Positions 1-12,493 of a stretch of 64,000 nt of DNA are shown one piece after another; the stretch's first letter is position 1, and each line of letters opens with the position of its first letter. The notes beneath the pieces were generated by a model that worked only from the letters and a program-made list of their open reading frames with translations, did not search any database and was not told the DNA's origin. Source of the DNA: Meloidogyne chitwoodi (Eukaryota > Nematoda > Chromadorea > Rhabditida > Meloidogynidae); NCBI GenBank assembly GCA_015183035.1, contig JACZZP010000004.1:1860001-1924000 (forward strand). The letters run 5' to 3'. Both the position numbers and the translations under genes were made by a program.

Positions 1-258
1 ATTACATATATGCATTTTTCACTTCATTTTTTAAAATAATGTGTTCTTCTTCTGCCTTTATCTGAATCTCACCAGAAAATGGCTGCTTTTTTATTTTTTG
101 AGTTAATGATTTTTATTTCAATTTTTAATGCTTTAAAATTTAAGTGTAATTTAACAAATTTTTAGAAATGTTTATTCCAATTTTAATATTTTTATCAATT
201 TGAAGAATAATATTTTAATTTTCTGAAACATTATAAAGTTGCTAATGTAAAAATAGTT

Positions 259-2942
259 ATGCTTCCATCACCTTCATCAAATGCCGATCTTGAAGCGCGG
301 CAGGCGACACAGTTTGGAGATGTCAATAAACTTTTAAGGTAAATAAATAAAGTTTAAAAAACACTTTTTTCGTAAGCTGTTTTTTGTTTTGAGATTTTAC
401 TAGCGTTCTATTTTTATTTTTCCATTTCAGCTTATTGGATTCTTCTGTCTCACCAAATTCGGTAGAATGATTTTATCTCCAAACTAAATAAATTTAAACA
501 TTCAGATTGATCAAGATGATTGCTCACTTCTCCACTGGGCAGCAATAAATAACAGAATAGAGGTTTTTGAATTTATTTTTTTAAATTATTTTTTTATTAA
601 GGTTGCTAATCTTTTAATACAAAGAGGGGCTAATGTTAATGCAATTGGAGGAGTTTTAGCTTCAACCCCTTTGCATTGGGCAGCAAGGCATGGACATGTT
701 AGGATGGTTGCAGTTTTGGTTATTTTTTTTCAAAATTTTTGTCATTTTTTTACTTAGGTTCGTAATGGTGCCGATTGGACAATTCGGGATGTTGAAGGTT
801 TTACTGCTTTACATGTAGCTGTTCAGTTTGGATGTATTCCTGTTGCTGCTTATCTTGTATTATTTTAAATCTTGCTAAAATTTTAATTTAATTATAGATT
901 TCAATGGGACAGTCTCCTGATGAATTGGATACCACTAGAATGACACCAGCAATTTGGGCGGCTTATAAGGCTTGCAGTAAAGATTCATTAAGAATGCTTG
1001 CTAAGTTAGGTGCTGACTTGGAAAAAACTGATTCTACTTACAGGTTTTTTTTAAAATTTATATTTCACAAACTAACTTACCAAAACATGTTTTTATTTAA
1101 TTTTTAATAATAATTTAATATTATACATATCAATTTTAAAAAATTATTTTAAAATTTAAAGAAATTCGCCTCTTCATTGGGCTGTAGCACAAGGAAATCA
1201 TATGGCAGTTAGTGCTCTTATCAAATTAAATGTTGATCTTTCACAATTAAATAAAGTAATTTTATTATTAAATTTTTTTTTAAATAAATTTTTTTAAAGG
1301 AAAATGAAACTCCTTTGGACATTGCAAGGAGAAAAGGAGATTTACTTTCTATTCGTTTACTTGAAATGGCAGCACGAGAGCAAGGCCTAATTCCTTCTAA
1401 ATTTAAACAAAAACTGCGTGATAATTCTGTAAATTTTTATAAATAAATTTTAAAATTTATAAATTAGTTTTTGAATATTTTCTTTTTATTTGACGAGGAT
1501 AAAACTAAAATTTAAAAATAATTTTATTTTTAGAATATTCGTCGTTCAGTTCTTTTTTCTCTTCCATTTTTTGCCATTTTTCTTGGTTCTTTAATTGCCA
1601 GTTGTTCTCTTAGTGGTATTACAAAATTAGAACTTTCTTTTTGTTTATCATCATTTATTTTATTTTTATTCAGGTTTTTTTTTAATTTTTAATTAATAGT
1701 TTTATTATTTAAAAGATATTTTTCAAAAGATCGCCAAGATTATGCTCTGAGAATTCTTCTTTTTGGATTGGCCATTTCTTCAAAATTTTATATGATTTTT
1801 GCTTGGCTTATGTTTATTCACTCTATTGTTGCTTGGCATATGCAAATTGCTTTTCTTTTCTTTTTAGTTTTAGTTCCTTATTTAACACATAAAATGGTCA
1901 CTTCTGATCCTGGTTTTGTTATTGTAACACATAAGGTTAGAGAAAAACTTTATTTTTAAATTTCATAATTTTTGATTAATTTAATTAATTATTTTTCTGT
2001 TCTTTTAGGAGAGATGTCAAATGATTATTTCAATGACTGAAGAAGTACTTTGGGATGGTAATTTTTGTTCAACATGTTTAATAGCTCGTCCAATTCGTTC
2101 TAAACATTGCCAGTTTGTTTATAATTAAAATAAAATTAATATAAATTTATTTTTAGAATTTGTGATAAATGTGTTTTTCGATTTGATCATCACTGCCCTT
2201 GGTTTTTTTTAATTTTTTTTAATTAAATTTTTTTTATTTAGGGTAGCTAATTGTATTGGAGAAAAGAATCACAGACTTTTCTTTGTTTATTTATTTGTTT
2301 TGGATCTTGCTTGTATTTTAATGTTTATTGGATCTACTTTTTGTATAAAAAATTAAAAAGTAATTTTAATTATTTTAAGATTGGAAATTTGTTTGTGGAG
2401 ATTTTACTACTCCAAATATTATTTTATGTTTACCATTTGTTACAGTTTTGGCTTTTATGTCTTCAACTTATTTCTTTTTTCTAACAGTACTTTTAGGGAT
2501 ACAAACATATCAGGTTATTAATAATAGGGAATTTATTTATTGTTATAATTAAATTTAAAAAGAAAAGATAAATTTATTTTTCAATCCTAAGAGTTTTTAG
2601 ATATTTTTTATGTTTTATTTTTGTTAAATCTTTCTAATTAGGTAAATTTCTCCCTTTTAAAATTAGTTTTTTATTTTTATATTTTTTTACAGATATTAAC
2701 AGCCGTTACGACAAATGAGAGAATTAATTCATATAGATACTCTTATTTTCGTCTTTCTGATGGACTAAAAAGTCCTTTTAGGTATTCTTTTTAAATATTT
2801 TCTTTTATTTATTTTTAATATATTTTGTAGCAAAGGATGTCTTGGAAATGCACGATTTTTTTGGTGTCCATCTTCTTCATCTGAAAATAATAGTAATAAT
2901 CTCATAAATAATAATGCTGAAACTACTAATTTATTAGCTTAG
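259..2942 (+). CDS. Ankyrin-repeat DHHC protein S-acyltransferase (HIP14/ZDHHC17-like)
   Basis: Predicted integral-membrane palmitoyltransferase that adds fatty acyl groups to cysteines of target proteins, usually at the Golgi. About a dozen short exons join into one frame from the ATG at 259 to TAG at 2940-2942. The N-terminal half (to about 1430) carries ankyrin repeats, with LLHWAAINNR, STPLHWAARHGH, FTALHVAVQFG and SPLHWAVAQGN visible. Hydrophobic segments follow (about 1540-1900). The cysteine-rich domain ends in RFDHHCPW near 2175-2200, with the catalytic DHHC Cys intact. Further hydrophobic segments follow, then the family TTxE motif as TTNE near 2710. The order ankyrin repeats, two TM, DHHC, two TM is that of HIP14 (C. 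elegans dhhc-13/14). The C-terminus is short and Asn-rich. It converges on the cellulase gene across 564 bp. Small exon boundaries are approximate. Confidence 0.9.
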
Positions 2943-3506
2943 AGAATATAGGTATTCGTTAAAATAATATAACTTCAAAAACTGATATTGATAATTTATA
3001 TATTTTTTCAAAAAAAAGCTATAAATCTTTGTCAATCACTTAAATTTATTTGTGATCTCTGATTGTTAACAGAGTAATTAATATATATAAAGGTATTATT
3101 TAATAATTAAAAATATAAACTTTCCCTCTTTCTGTATTTTTAGAAATTCTGAGAATATTGAGAATTCTTTTTTTTTGATTTTAAAATTCTCAAAATAATA
3201 ATTTAAATATCCTTTTTTCCTTTTATAACAATTTATGTAATAACTAAAAAATACTTATATATATTTATTTATATTAACAAGCATTTTTGTTTCATTTATT
3301 TTTTAATTGTTTTTAGCTAAATATTTTTTATAAATATACTCATTTAAATTTTTTTGTTAATAAAATTTTGAATGCAATATTAAATTCTATTTATGAAAAT
3401 TACAAATTATTTTATTAACTATACTATTTATTAGTTAATTTATTTTTAAATATAATTTTATATTTTTCTTTTATATCAACACTTTCCATAATTATTTGTT
3501 TTTTAT
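2943..3506. other. Convergent intergenic AT-rich stretch
   Basis: This stretch separates the 3' ends of the palmitoyltransferase and cellulase genes. It is very AT-rich. Several AATAAA-like strings could serve as polyadenylation signals for either strand. I see no coding potential or repeat structure. Confidence 0.5.
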
Positions 3507-4913
3507 TTAACATCCAATAGGAAGTGGTTGTTTATTTAATAACATTTGTTTAACATATTTTCCAGATTCACTTAAACAAGTATCTTTTCCAACATCTTTT
3601 GATGTAGATCCAGGAATTAAAGCAGTACTACTTTCATTTTTATTACTAATAGACCAATTTATATAAGAAATTTTATATTTATCCAACATTTGCCACCTTT
3701 AAAAATTATATAAATTATTATTTTTTAGTCAAAAGGCCCCAACTAAATCCAATTTTATTTAAATTTTATTACCAAATATTCATTTCTTGTTTATTTAATG
3801 GACCACCCCCACTTCCTAAAGATAAACCATGTTCTGTAACAAATAGAGGAAAATTTTTTTCAAGTACTTTTTCTACATTTGAACGTAATAATTCACATTG
3901 TTCAGCAGAATAAAAATGTAAAGTATACCTAAAAATATTAAAATTATTTTTATTTAAATTTACAAACATTATATTATTAAAATTTGTAATTGGATCATTA
4001 TATGCATCTAATACTTGTTGATCATATTCTGGTGTTCCACAAATAATTATAGCATCTGGATCATTTTCTCGAATTATCTAAAAATTAATTTAAATTAAAA
4101 AGGGCATTCTCTAATAGAAAAGGAAAACATTTAATATTTATTTACCGGTATAATAGTTTCATGATATTCCTTTAATTTTGGCCAGGGTATGTGTACAGCC
4201 TCATTTAAAATTTCATAAAGAACATTAGGAATTCCCTTATATTCACTTGACATTTCTTTAAAAAATTCTTTAGCTTCATTAATATATAATTCACTTCCAG
4301 TATAATGAAAATCAACAAGTACATAAATTCCTAATTTAATAGAAGCATCTACAACTGTTTTAACTTTTTCCGTTTCATTTTTTTTGTCAGCTGCAAATAA
4401 ATAACCTTTTTGGCCATAATTCATAACACCCAAACAAGCTCTTACCTGAAAAAATAAATATTTTATTTTAAAGTTTTTTATTATTTAGAAATATAGATAT
4501 ATTTAATTATATTTATTAAATATAAACAAAATATTGTACGAATTTAAATAAAATAGATTAAAACTTCAAAATTAAACCAAGGAATGAAAGAAAGTTCTGA
4601 GGGAGTAAATACATAATTAAATTAAATTGGAATTATTAGACATTAATATTAATTAATTAAATAAATATATTAATTTAAATATTACAATATTAACATGCCA
4701 ACTACATTTTAATGCTTCAATCGTTTCTTCATTATAAAAAGGATAACCAACATCGCATTGGCTATGAAATAAAGACATTCCCCTTAATTGAACTATTTGC
4801 TCATTTTCTCCTAATAAATGACCATTTTCTACTTTTAATTTTCCAAAAGGAGGATTTATAGAATTTATTTGAATAAAATAAATATTTAAAATTAAAATTA
4901 AATAAATAAGCAT
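3507..4913 (-). CDS. eng: Secreted GH5 beta-1,4-endoglucanase (cellulase), divergent
   Basis: Predicted plant cell-wall-degrading enzyme, the kind made in oesophageal glands and injected into roots. Five exons (4913-4686, 4445-4146, 4077-3968, 3928-3773, 3696-3507) give an exact frame of 327 residues. Residues 1-20 (MLIYLILILNIYFIQINSI) are a signal peptide. The GH5 landmarks appear in order: QLRGMSLFH near 45, NIVRACLGV near 75, LVDFH near 120, acid/base Glu in YEILNEAV (about E158), NIMYTLHFY near 213, nucleophile Glu in LFVTEHG (about E245), and YINWSI near the end. No cellulose-binding module is present. Both catalytic Glu remain, but the usual NEP is NEA and the usual DWH is DFH. This may mean changed specificity or decay. 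The family is known to have entered tylenchid nematodes by horizontal transfer from bacteria; the four introns show it is nuclear and domesticated. Confidence 0.9.
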
Positions 4914-5681
4914 TTTTTAATTCAATTTTATTTTTAAATATTTAAATAAAAATCTAAGCATTTATATATTAATTTAAATATTATTTATTTTATTTTAATT
5001 TTTTTATTTGCTTTTTTTTATTTTAAATAATTATTTATATTTAAATATTTGTTTAATTCCTCTTAACTCTCATAAATGAACAGAAATGAATTCACGAGTT
5101 TTGGGTTAAAAATGAAAGTTAACAACTACTGAACTAACATTTATATAAATTTATTTTAAAATTGGGAACAATCTGTCGGAAATTTTATTTTTTTTTTAAT
5201 TTTTTAAATAAATTAAATTAATTTATATAATAAAATTAAAATAAATAAAATAGCAAGTAAAAATAAATTTTAATTTTTAATTCGTTCATTAGTTATTAAT
5301 AATATCAAAAATAAGTAAATAAAATATTTTTACAAAATTATAGATTTTAAAATAAAAAAAATAAATAGAATTTGCTTTTAAATTTTACAGAAACAATTTA
5401 AAAAAAAGATAATTATTTATATTAATTATTTGTTTTACATATAAACATAAAATAATTTTTTAATTGCCTTCAAACTTTGTTTTTTTTCCGAGTCTGATCA
5501 GATATATTTATTCTCAAAAATTCGGATTTGTCTTTAAAAATCTGATTTTAAAATTATTTATTTAAATAATTAATTTAAATAAATAAAATTTAAAAAAACC
5601 TGATTTTTAATTTTTATTTATCTTTTTCTTAAATCTTTTATTTTTCGTTAAAATAACTTATTTATTTATTTATTTTTAAAA
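4914..5681. other. AT-rich intergenic region upstream of the cellulase and GT92 genes
   Basis: Divergent spacer between the cellulase start (4913) and the first proposed GT92 exon (5682). It probably holds promoters for both. Apart from runs of A and T, and a TTTATTTA-rich segment, I can name no element. Confidence 0.4.
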
Positions 5682-8600
5682 ATGCCTTTTTTCCGAAAAA
5701 TTTTAATTTTCTTTTTAATTTCATTAATTGATTCAATTATTAATCGACGTTATTTTTTAAATTATTATTTATCATTTCGTTGTTATTTATTTTTATTTTC
5801 ATTATTTTATTTATGTATTAATAAAGATATTTGGCATAAAAATAATTTAAAGTTTTTATTTTATAAAAATATTTTTTTAATTTTTATTTTTTTTTTAAAG
5901 TTTTTTAAATAAACAACAAATTATTAATAATCAAAACAAAAAAGAACATTTATTTATTTATAAAAGTTTTTTATTAAATAAAAGGTAAAAATAAATAAGG
6001 AGGAGATTTTGGCATTTTTTAATTTAATTTTTGAGCTGAAAAAATTAAAATAATGAAATATTTTGAAAGAATGAGATGAGTAGGGCCCGGATTTTTAGTC
6101 AAAATAAAATTGCAAAATAGTCGCCTAAAATAGTCACTAAAAATCCAAAATAGTCACCAAAATAGTCACAAAAAATCAAGTTTAAAATACAAAAATGTGT
6201 ATAAAAAAAATTTTTTTAATCTAAATAAGGTCAAAACAAAAAATACTAGTCATTTTTTGGTCATTTTTTAAATTATAAACGCAGATTAAATATTTCTCAA
6301 AATTGGCTTAGTAAAGCATTCGTTTCTTATGAAAAAATGTCAGTAAGCGACAAAGTGACAAAATGTCACAAAGAAAAAATTGACAAAATGCCAGATAAAT
6401 TTTTTTTATTTTTAAGAAAAGTTGAAAGAAAAATTGAAAAATTGTTTAAACTTAAGAAGTTTTCCAACTTTTTATAAATTTTTCTGATAGGCATAAATAT
6501 CTTGAAAAAGTACAAAAAAGTCAAAAATAATACCAAAAAGTCTAAAATAGTCATAAAGTCCTAAAAAGTCTAAAATAGAAAAATAGTCATCCTAAAAGTC
6601 GCACTAGACTCTTCCTACTACGCTAAAAACACGTTTTTTGAACGTTTTACGTTATGCCAATATAGCAAAAAAAAGTCATTTGACTAAAAATCCGGGCCCT
6701 AGAGATGAGAAATATAATAAGAAATTAAAAGAATATCTCTTTTGATTTTTTAAAAATATTTTCTAATTAATTAATTAATTAATTAATTCTTTATTTATTT
6801 AATTATTATTTATTAATTTTTTAGTTCTTCTTCTTATAATAATAATTTAATTATACTTTTTATTTCAAATAAAAATCATTGGATTCATGATGCAATTTTT
6901 TGTTTAGAAGAAAAACAAAATTTAAATAATAATAAACAAAAAAAGAAGAAAATGTTATCAAAAAAAGAATTAATTAGTTCTTTAGGTATTTGTGCAATGG
7001 ATTTATTTATATTAAATTGTAAACAACAACAACAAATAAATAATAATAATAAACAATTATTAAATAATAATAAATATTTTATTGTTTTAAATGAACCTAA
7101 TTTATTAGGTTTAAGAAAACATAAAAATATTGAAGTAATTATTTTATATAATATTTTTCTAATAATAATCTTTTTAAAAATTAAAATTATTTTTATTTAT
7201 TTATTCTCTTAAATTATATAATTTTTTAACAAATTTTAATTTAAATTTTTTTTTTTCTTAGATTAATCCACAAAAAATAGATCAACATCCACGTAGTTTG
7301 GTTTTATGTATTAGCAGAGTATTTGCTTTTGAACGTTGGCAATTATTAATAATTGCTTTAGAAATGTATAGAATATTAAATGTAATATATTTATTTATTT
7401 ATTTTTATTACTAAATTTGTAAAATTCTAAAATAAATAATTTAAAAAATTTAAAAATGTGCAAACATTTTTAAATTTAATAAATAAAATACAAAAATTGC
7501 AAAATAAATGCAAAAGATTAAAATTTATTTATAGATTAATAGTCTTCTATTTTTTCCCTTTTGAGAAATAAAATAAAAAAATTAACAAAATCATTTTTTT
7601 AAAAAAGGTTAATTTGGTGGTTGCTCATATACAAAGTGCAATAACTTCTGTTTATAATTTATTAAAATTATATGAAAATGAAGGTATTTTATCAATACGT
7701 CCAGGCATTCGATTTCCTTATACAAAAAATATGAATTGGGATCCTAATGCAGAAACTGAGTTTAATAAATATTTTATTTAATAAATAATTATTAATTTTA
7801 ATTTTAAAATTTATTTAAAGATTTAATGGACAAATTTTATTAGCACATGAATGTTTTTACGAATTTAGAGAAAATACAGAATTTATTGGTTTAATTGATT
7901 GGGATGATTTACTTTTACCTAGTCATAATTTTGTTAATTTACCTTCAGTATTTAAAGAAGCTTTAATTAAATATCCAAATACTGGCTATTTTTTGGTTAA
8001 TAAATTGGAAGCAAAATTTGAGGAAAAATGTTGGTAATTTTTCTTTTGAAGACAAATTAATTTTTAAATAATTATTTTTATTTTAAAGCAAAAAATGTCA
8101 GATTATTTAATCTTCGTTCTATTATGGAAAATGAAATAATGGTAGCACATATTTATAATGATGAAAAAATGATTGTTAGACCAAAAAATTTAAGAGGATT
8201 TTGGATGCATCATTCACATTTTTTAGAAAATAAATTTAAACCAATTCAATTATTTACTAATTATTCAATAATTTTACATTTAGCTAATGAAGATAGAGTT
8301 AAAAATGATGAATTTAATTTTCCTTTTTTACGTCGTTTTAATATAACAGAAATGGAAAAACATTCAAATTTTATTTTATCACAAATGACAAAGAAAAATG
8401 TAATCTTTAATTACTTTTTAGTTTTAATTTATTTTTATTTTCCTTAACAGCTTAATGAATTACCACGAAAATATATTTATTTTGACACAATATCAGAATG
8501 TCATCGTTTAATTTTTGATTATTATAAATCAATTAATCCTACAAAATCACATTGTTTATCATATAGTTTATGTGAATTACCTAAAATAAAAAAGAGATGT

Positions 8601-8720
8601 ACTGTTGTTAAAAGCTTATTTGACAAGAAAAGAACAAGTAAAGGAAATTTTGTTTATATTCGAATTGGTTCTGAATTTGAAGAAAGGGAAGGATGTGCAT
8701 CTGAAAATCAGAGAATATAA
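5682..8720 (+). CDS. GT92 (DUF23) family glycosyltransferase
   Basis: Predicted Golgi type II membrane glycosyltransferase of family GT92, whose characterised C. elegans member adds galactose to core fucose of N-glycans. The conserved exons are clear: CISRVFAFERWQLLIIALE (about 7300-7370), VVAHIQSAITSVYNLL (about 7620), RFPYTKNMNWDPNAE (about 7710), ILLAHECFYEFRE then FIGLIDWDDLLLPS (about 7830-7925, the DxD-type metal site), FWMHHSHF (about 8200) and LPRKYIYF (about 8460). The stop is at 8718-8720. The 5' end is uncertain. An ORF at 5682 has hydrophobic segments suitable for a signal anchor. It is separated from the exon starting near 6825 by an intron containing a MITE, and an extra small exon near 5945-5982 may be needed to keep frame. 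A Gln/Asn-rich low-complexity stretch lies at about 7020-7075. Confidence 0.82.
6083..6699. mobile_element. MITE with TA target duplication and perfect 21-bp terminal inverted repeats
   Basis: The left end 6083-6103 begins GGGCCCGGATTT. The right end 6679-6699 is its exact reverse complement over 21 nt. Both ends are flanked by TA (6081-6082 and 6700-6701), as expected for Tc1/mariner-type insertions. The 617-bp interior codes for nothing evident. It carries many copies of an AAAATAGTC-like motif near both ends. It lies in the presumed first large intron of the GT92 gene. Confidence 0.85.
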
Positions 8721-8866
8721 TAAAATATATAATCTCAAAAAATATTTTTTAATATTTTGTAAATAAAATTTTTTTTAATAAAATTTATTTATTGCTACTC
8801 GTTTTAGAAAACCAAAATGGCGTAAAATGAAAGAATTCTGCTATGACTACTTTGTCCGAGACCTGT

Positions 8867-8961
8867 ACATTTCGTCGAACAAAACTGCACGACATTTCGC
8901 CTCTACCCAGCCTTTTTTGCAGTTGGGACGAAATGTCGTGCAATTTCTGTCGACGAAATGT
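8867..8961. repeat. Short foldback (inverted repeat)
   Basis: Arms 8867-8899 and 8929-8961 (33 nt each) are reverse complements with about four mismatches, around a 29-nt loop. The local base composition is far more GC-rich than the surroundings, which suggests an inserted element. Its right end abuts the hAT-type insertion. Confidence 0.75.
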
Positions 8962-8967
8962 CTGGAC

Positions 8968-9149
8968 TAGTGGTCGGCGCTTGGCGGATCCCGCGCGGGA
9001 TTTTGCGGGGTCCAGCACCTGCAATCCCGCACTTTTTTGGATTTGCGGGATGCGGGATTTTTGCGATTAGTCCCGCAAATCCCATCCCGCATCAATTTTT
9101 TTTAAATCCCGCATGCGGGATCCCGCAAATTAGATTTTGCCGACCTCTA
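8968..9149. mobile_element. Small non-autonomous hAT-type element
   Basis: The ends read TAGTGGTCGGCG (8968-8979) and, inverted, TAGAGGTCGGCA (9138-9149): 12-bp terminal repeats with two mismatches, of the classic hAT form. The flanks 8960-8967 (GTCTGGAC) and 9150-9157 (ATCTGGAC) match at 7 of 8 bases, as an 8-bp hAT target duplication. The 182-bp interior is built from repeated CCCGCA and GCGGGAT blocks in both orientations and encodes nothing. Confidence 0.8.
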
Positions 9150-9386
9150 ATCTGGACACGTGTTAATTCATCAGCTTGAGTGCTAAATGCACTCAACAAG
9201 AGACGATTGGCTGCTGTTGTTTTTTGTTTTTGTCTTTAAAAAACAAAAGCTTTTTTTTATTTTGTAACAACATGGTATCGACTGGTTTTTTAATTTTAAG
9301 TTCATATATTATTAAAGCTATTTTATATTAAGTTTTTATTATTTTTCTATTAATAGATATGCTAAGATCAATATATTTCTTAATAA

Positions 9387-11626
9387 ATGTCTATTACTTC
9401 TGAAAGAACTTTTTCCAATTCTCGTCGTCCAATGAACAGAGCTTTTCGGCATCAACAACCAATAAAGGGTAATAGGAGTGTGATCGGAGGTGGTGGAAAT
9501 GTTGACAGACAATTTTTGCTTCCACATTTTTCTGCTTCAATGGCTGAAGTTTTCTGTTAAAATTTTTTTAAATATATTTTTCCTTTTAGGGTGTCCCAAA
9601 TCCAATTGACGAACGTTGGGCAGACGAAAATACGACGGTTCTTTATTTTTTAGTTATTTAATGATCTAGATTTTATAATTTTAAGGTTGTTACTGGGGCT
9701 ACTAGTGAACATTCTTACAATGATAATATTGAATCTCAACCTCATTTTCCACCTCCACCTGCTAATTCGTTAATTAAAATGGTTTGGCGTCGTTGTTCTT
9801 GGATTTGTTGGCTATTTTCTACTTTTTCAATTTCCTTTATTGCACTAATTTCTGCTCCTCTAATGATTGCGTTGCCTTTTGCAATTGAACGGTTTGGATT
9901 TGTTGGAGAAGTTATTTATTTAACTAATGTTGGATGCGAAATTGAGTGTCAGGTTCTTGTTTCAAATTTTTCTTATTCATCTATTTTTTCAGGGTCAACT
10001 TCTTAATTTGAGCGGAAAAACTGTAATTTGTTTTTTATAATCTAGACATTTTTTGAAGAAATTTTTAGCGTCGCTAATTAAAAAAATGATAGATTAAAAA
10101 ATTATGTTTTTAGGTTCTCCTTTTTCTGGCTCTTTATGTGCTATTTTGGCGTCGCTCGACCGCTGATCTACCTCGCTTGCAATTACATAGAGCTGCTTTT
10201 GCTATTTTTGTATTTTTTGTACTTTTTGCATTTTGGCTTTTTTATACTGCTCGAATAATTTTAGAGAGGTTTTTTCCTATAAAGTTTTCTTAATTTTCTT
10301 TTTTTCTTAAAGAAATATTCAACTTGTTTATTTAATTTCATTTTCTATCTCTTTACTCGATATTCTTGTATTTATTCATTGCATTTGGATTTTCTTTGAA
10401 CTTCGACAGATTCGGCCAGTTTATTCTATACAATTTGTTCGTGATCCGGTTAGATTTTCTTATAATATTAAAATAAAATCGCTCTTATTTTTAGGACGGT
10501 GAGTGGCGTTCTCATGAAATTGGACAGATGAGTATTCAAGAAGCTGCTGTTCAAGTGCTTTTACTTTACCGAGTTTATTTTCCTGTTTACAATTCTGTTT
10601 TGGAGAATACAAGACGTTCAAACACTTTTGGTGGCCGTTTTCGTTCAATTGTTGGCCGAACAGGATTTAAGCTTTATGATATAGATGGACAAAATGATGG
10701 AACTACAGCACTTTCTGAAATGAATGCTCGAATTTTAATGCAGGTTTCTTAGATTTTTAATTAAAAAGAACCTATTAATTTATTTTTTACAATCTAATTT
10801 AATTTGAGGCTGCTTCTCAGCGTCGTATGGCTGTTCATAATGAACTTTTTCATGAAGAATGTGATTGGGAAAGACGTTTTCGAAAGAGAAAGTGTCGGTT
10901 GATTAGCTGTACAGAAGAAATTTTTGCACAAGTTCAATCGTCTGAATTTGAGAGTGACAAAACTATGGGAATTGGGAATCAAATTGTAATTTTTTTAATT
11001 TTATTTTTTCAAATCTTAAAATTAAGTTAAATTTTTAATTTTATTTTAGGTTGAGCCGATGGACCCTCAAGTAGCTGCAAAAGCAGTGCTTTCCTCTATC
11101 GCAAAGCAATTAAACCGATTTTTGCGATATACTCGTCAAGAACGTTTTCATTCGCAATCTTCAGGTTTTTGTTGTTTTTATATTAAATAAAAGTATATTT
11201 ATGTTATTTAGTATTTACTCATGTACAACGATGTTTGGCTTTTGGTTTCTCAGCTCGTGCTTTTCTTCAAAGATTCTTTTCTAATGCAATGCCATTCCAG
11301 GTTAAATAAATAATTTTTAATTATTACTCAATCCTTTTCATTCTCATTTGGATAATCTTAAAAATATTTTTATTATATTAAAAAAGGAAGAATTACCTGA
11401 ATCAAAATGGTCATTAATTTGTGGAACTAATCGTGCTTCAAATTCTATTCATCATGGACTAACTTTTGTATTACGTTGTCACGATAATGAAGGTTTTGAT
11501 AGAGGAGTGCAATTATTATGTTCTATTTCTTCTCTTCCATTTATTAATTTAACAGAACAACCTTCTCCTTTAAGTTCTTTTCGCCTAAAAATTGTTTCAG
11601 GAAATCCTGTTGATTTGGGAGTTTAA
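9387..11626 (+). CDS. vang-1: Van Gogh/Vangl planar cell polarity protein
   Basis: Predicted four-pass membrane protein of the core planar polarity pathway; it binds Prickle and acts opposite Frizzled/Dishevelled. The N-terminus at 9387 is basic and Ser-rich. The conserved acidic-to-TSEH segment is seen as ADENTT then VVTGATSEHS (about 9630-9720). Four hydrophobic segments follow (about 9800-9900, 10115-10180, 10185-10270, 10315-10410). The cytoplasmic tail is clear: VQVLLLYRVYFPVYNSVLEN, GFKLYDIDGQNDG, HNELFHEECDWERR and PMDPQVAAKAV. The C-terminal exon contains the SNSIHHGLTFVLRCHD and PFINLTEQ blocks. The protein ends in VDLGV. The ETSV-type PDZ ligand typical of Vangl is not seen. Exon joins at about 9585, 9640 and 9685 keep frame. 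The first ATG lies in a GC-richer exon with no nearby alternative. Confidence 0.93.
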
Positions 11627-12493
11627 AAAATTTAAAGTTTTTTGCTTTAAAATAAATAGAAAATGAATCTCTCCCCTTTTTCTATATATATTTTTTTTTT
11701 AATTTATTAAACATTTCAAGTCTCAAATTATTATATCAAAAATTTAAAAATATTTTAGAATATTAATATATTTTTGACTTGAATTCACTTGCTTTATATC
11801 TAACTCTTTTAAATTATTTTTAAATTATCTAAAAAATACACAATTTGCTTAAAATAATATAATTTAACTGTTCTGATTTACTTAAAAATTTGATCATTTT
11901 TATTTTTCCTAAATCTTTAATTTTTACAATCAAGTCATTACTTTAAGATAAAATTCTCATTAAAAATTTTTGTCATCACTTTATTTTTTAAACTTGCCTT
12001 TTTGTAATTTATTTAAATTTTTTTTTGCTTTCAATAAATTATAAATAACTAAAAATATAATTAATTAATATATTTATGCTTTGATTAAAATTACAAAATT
12101 AAAATATATGGAAAAACTTTTAATTTTATATAAGTTTTGTAATTTTTAAATTTTAAACAATTTTTTGAATTAATAATAAAAATATATAATTTATTAAAGT
12201 GAATGCACGAATTTTTAATAATGCTTCATTTTAAATATTGATATAGAGAAAATAGATAATAATAATATAGTAAATGGTCAACTAGTAGAGCTTGGATTTT
12301 TTTGAATATTTTTAAAAAAAAGTTGTTCGATTTAATACAAATAAATAAATATAAATCCAAACCCTATTTTTATTAAATATTTTTTTAACCAAAAATAAAA
12401 AAAAATTATTAAATTTTTTCACAATAAATCTGTTCTGGAATGAAAAATATAAAATAAATAAATAAAGAAAAGAATCAAAATAAAATATATTTT
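11627..12493. other. Convergent AT-rich spacer
   Basis: Region between the 3' ends of the Vangl and zinc-finger genes. It is almost pure A/T, with AATAAA-like strings on both strands. No ORF, repeat or RNA structure is recognised. Confidence 0.4.

Noticed and set aside
8785..9179. Several overlapping ORFs of 60-79 codons on both strands, rich in Arg/Pro/Ala
   Set aside because: They fall wholly within the foldback and the small hAT-type element. Their composition follows the GC-rich CCCGCA repeats, and no splice or start context supports them.
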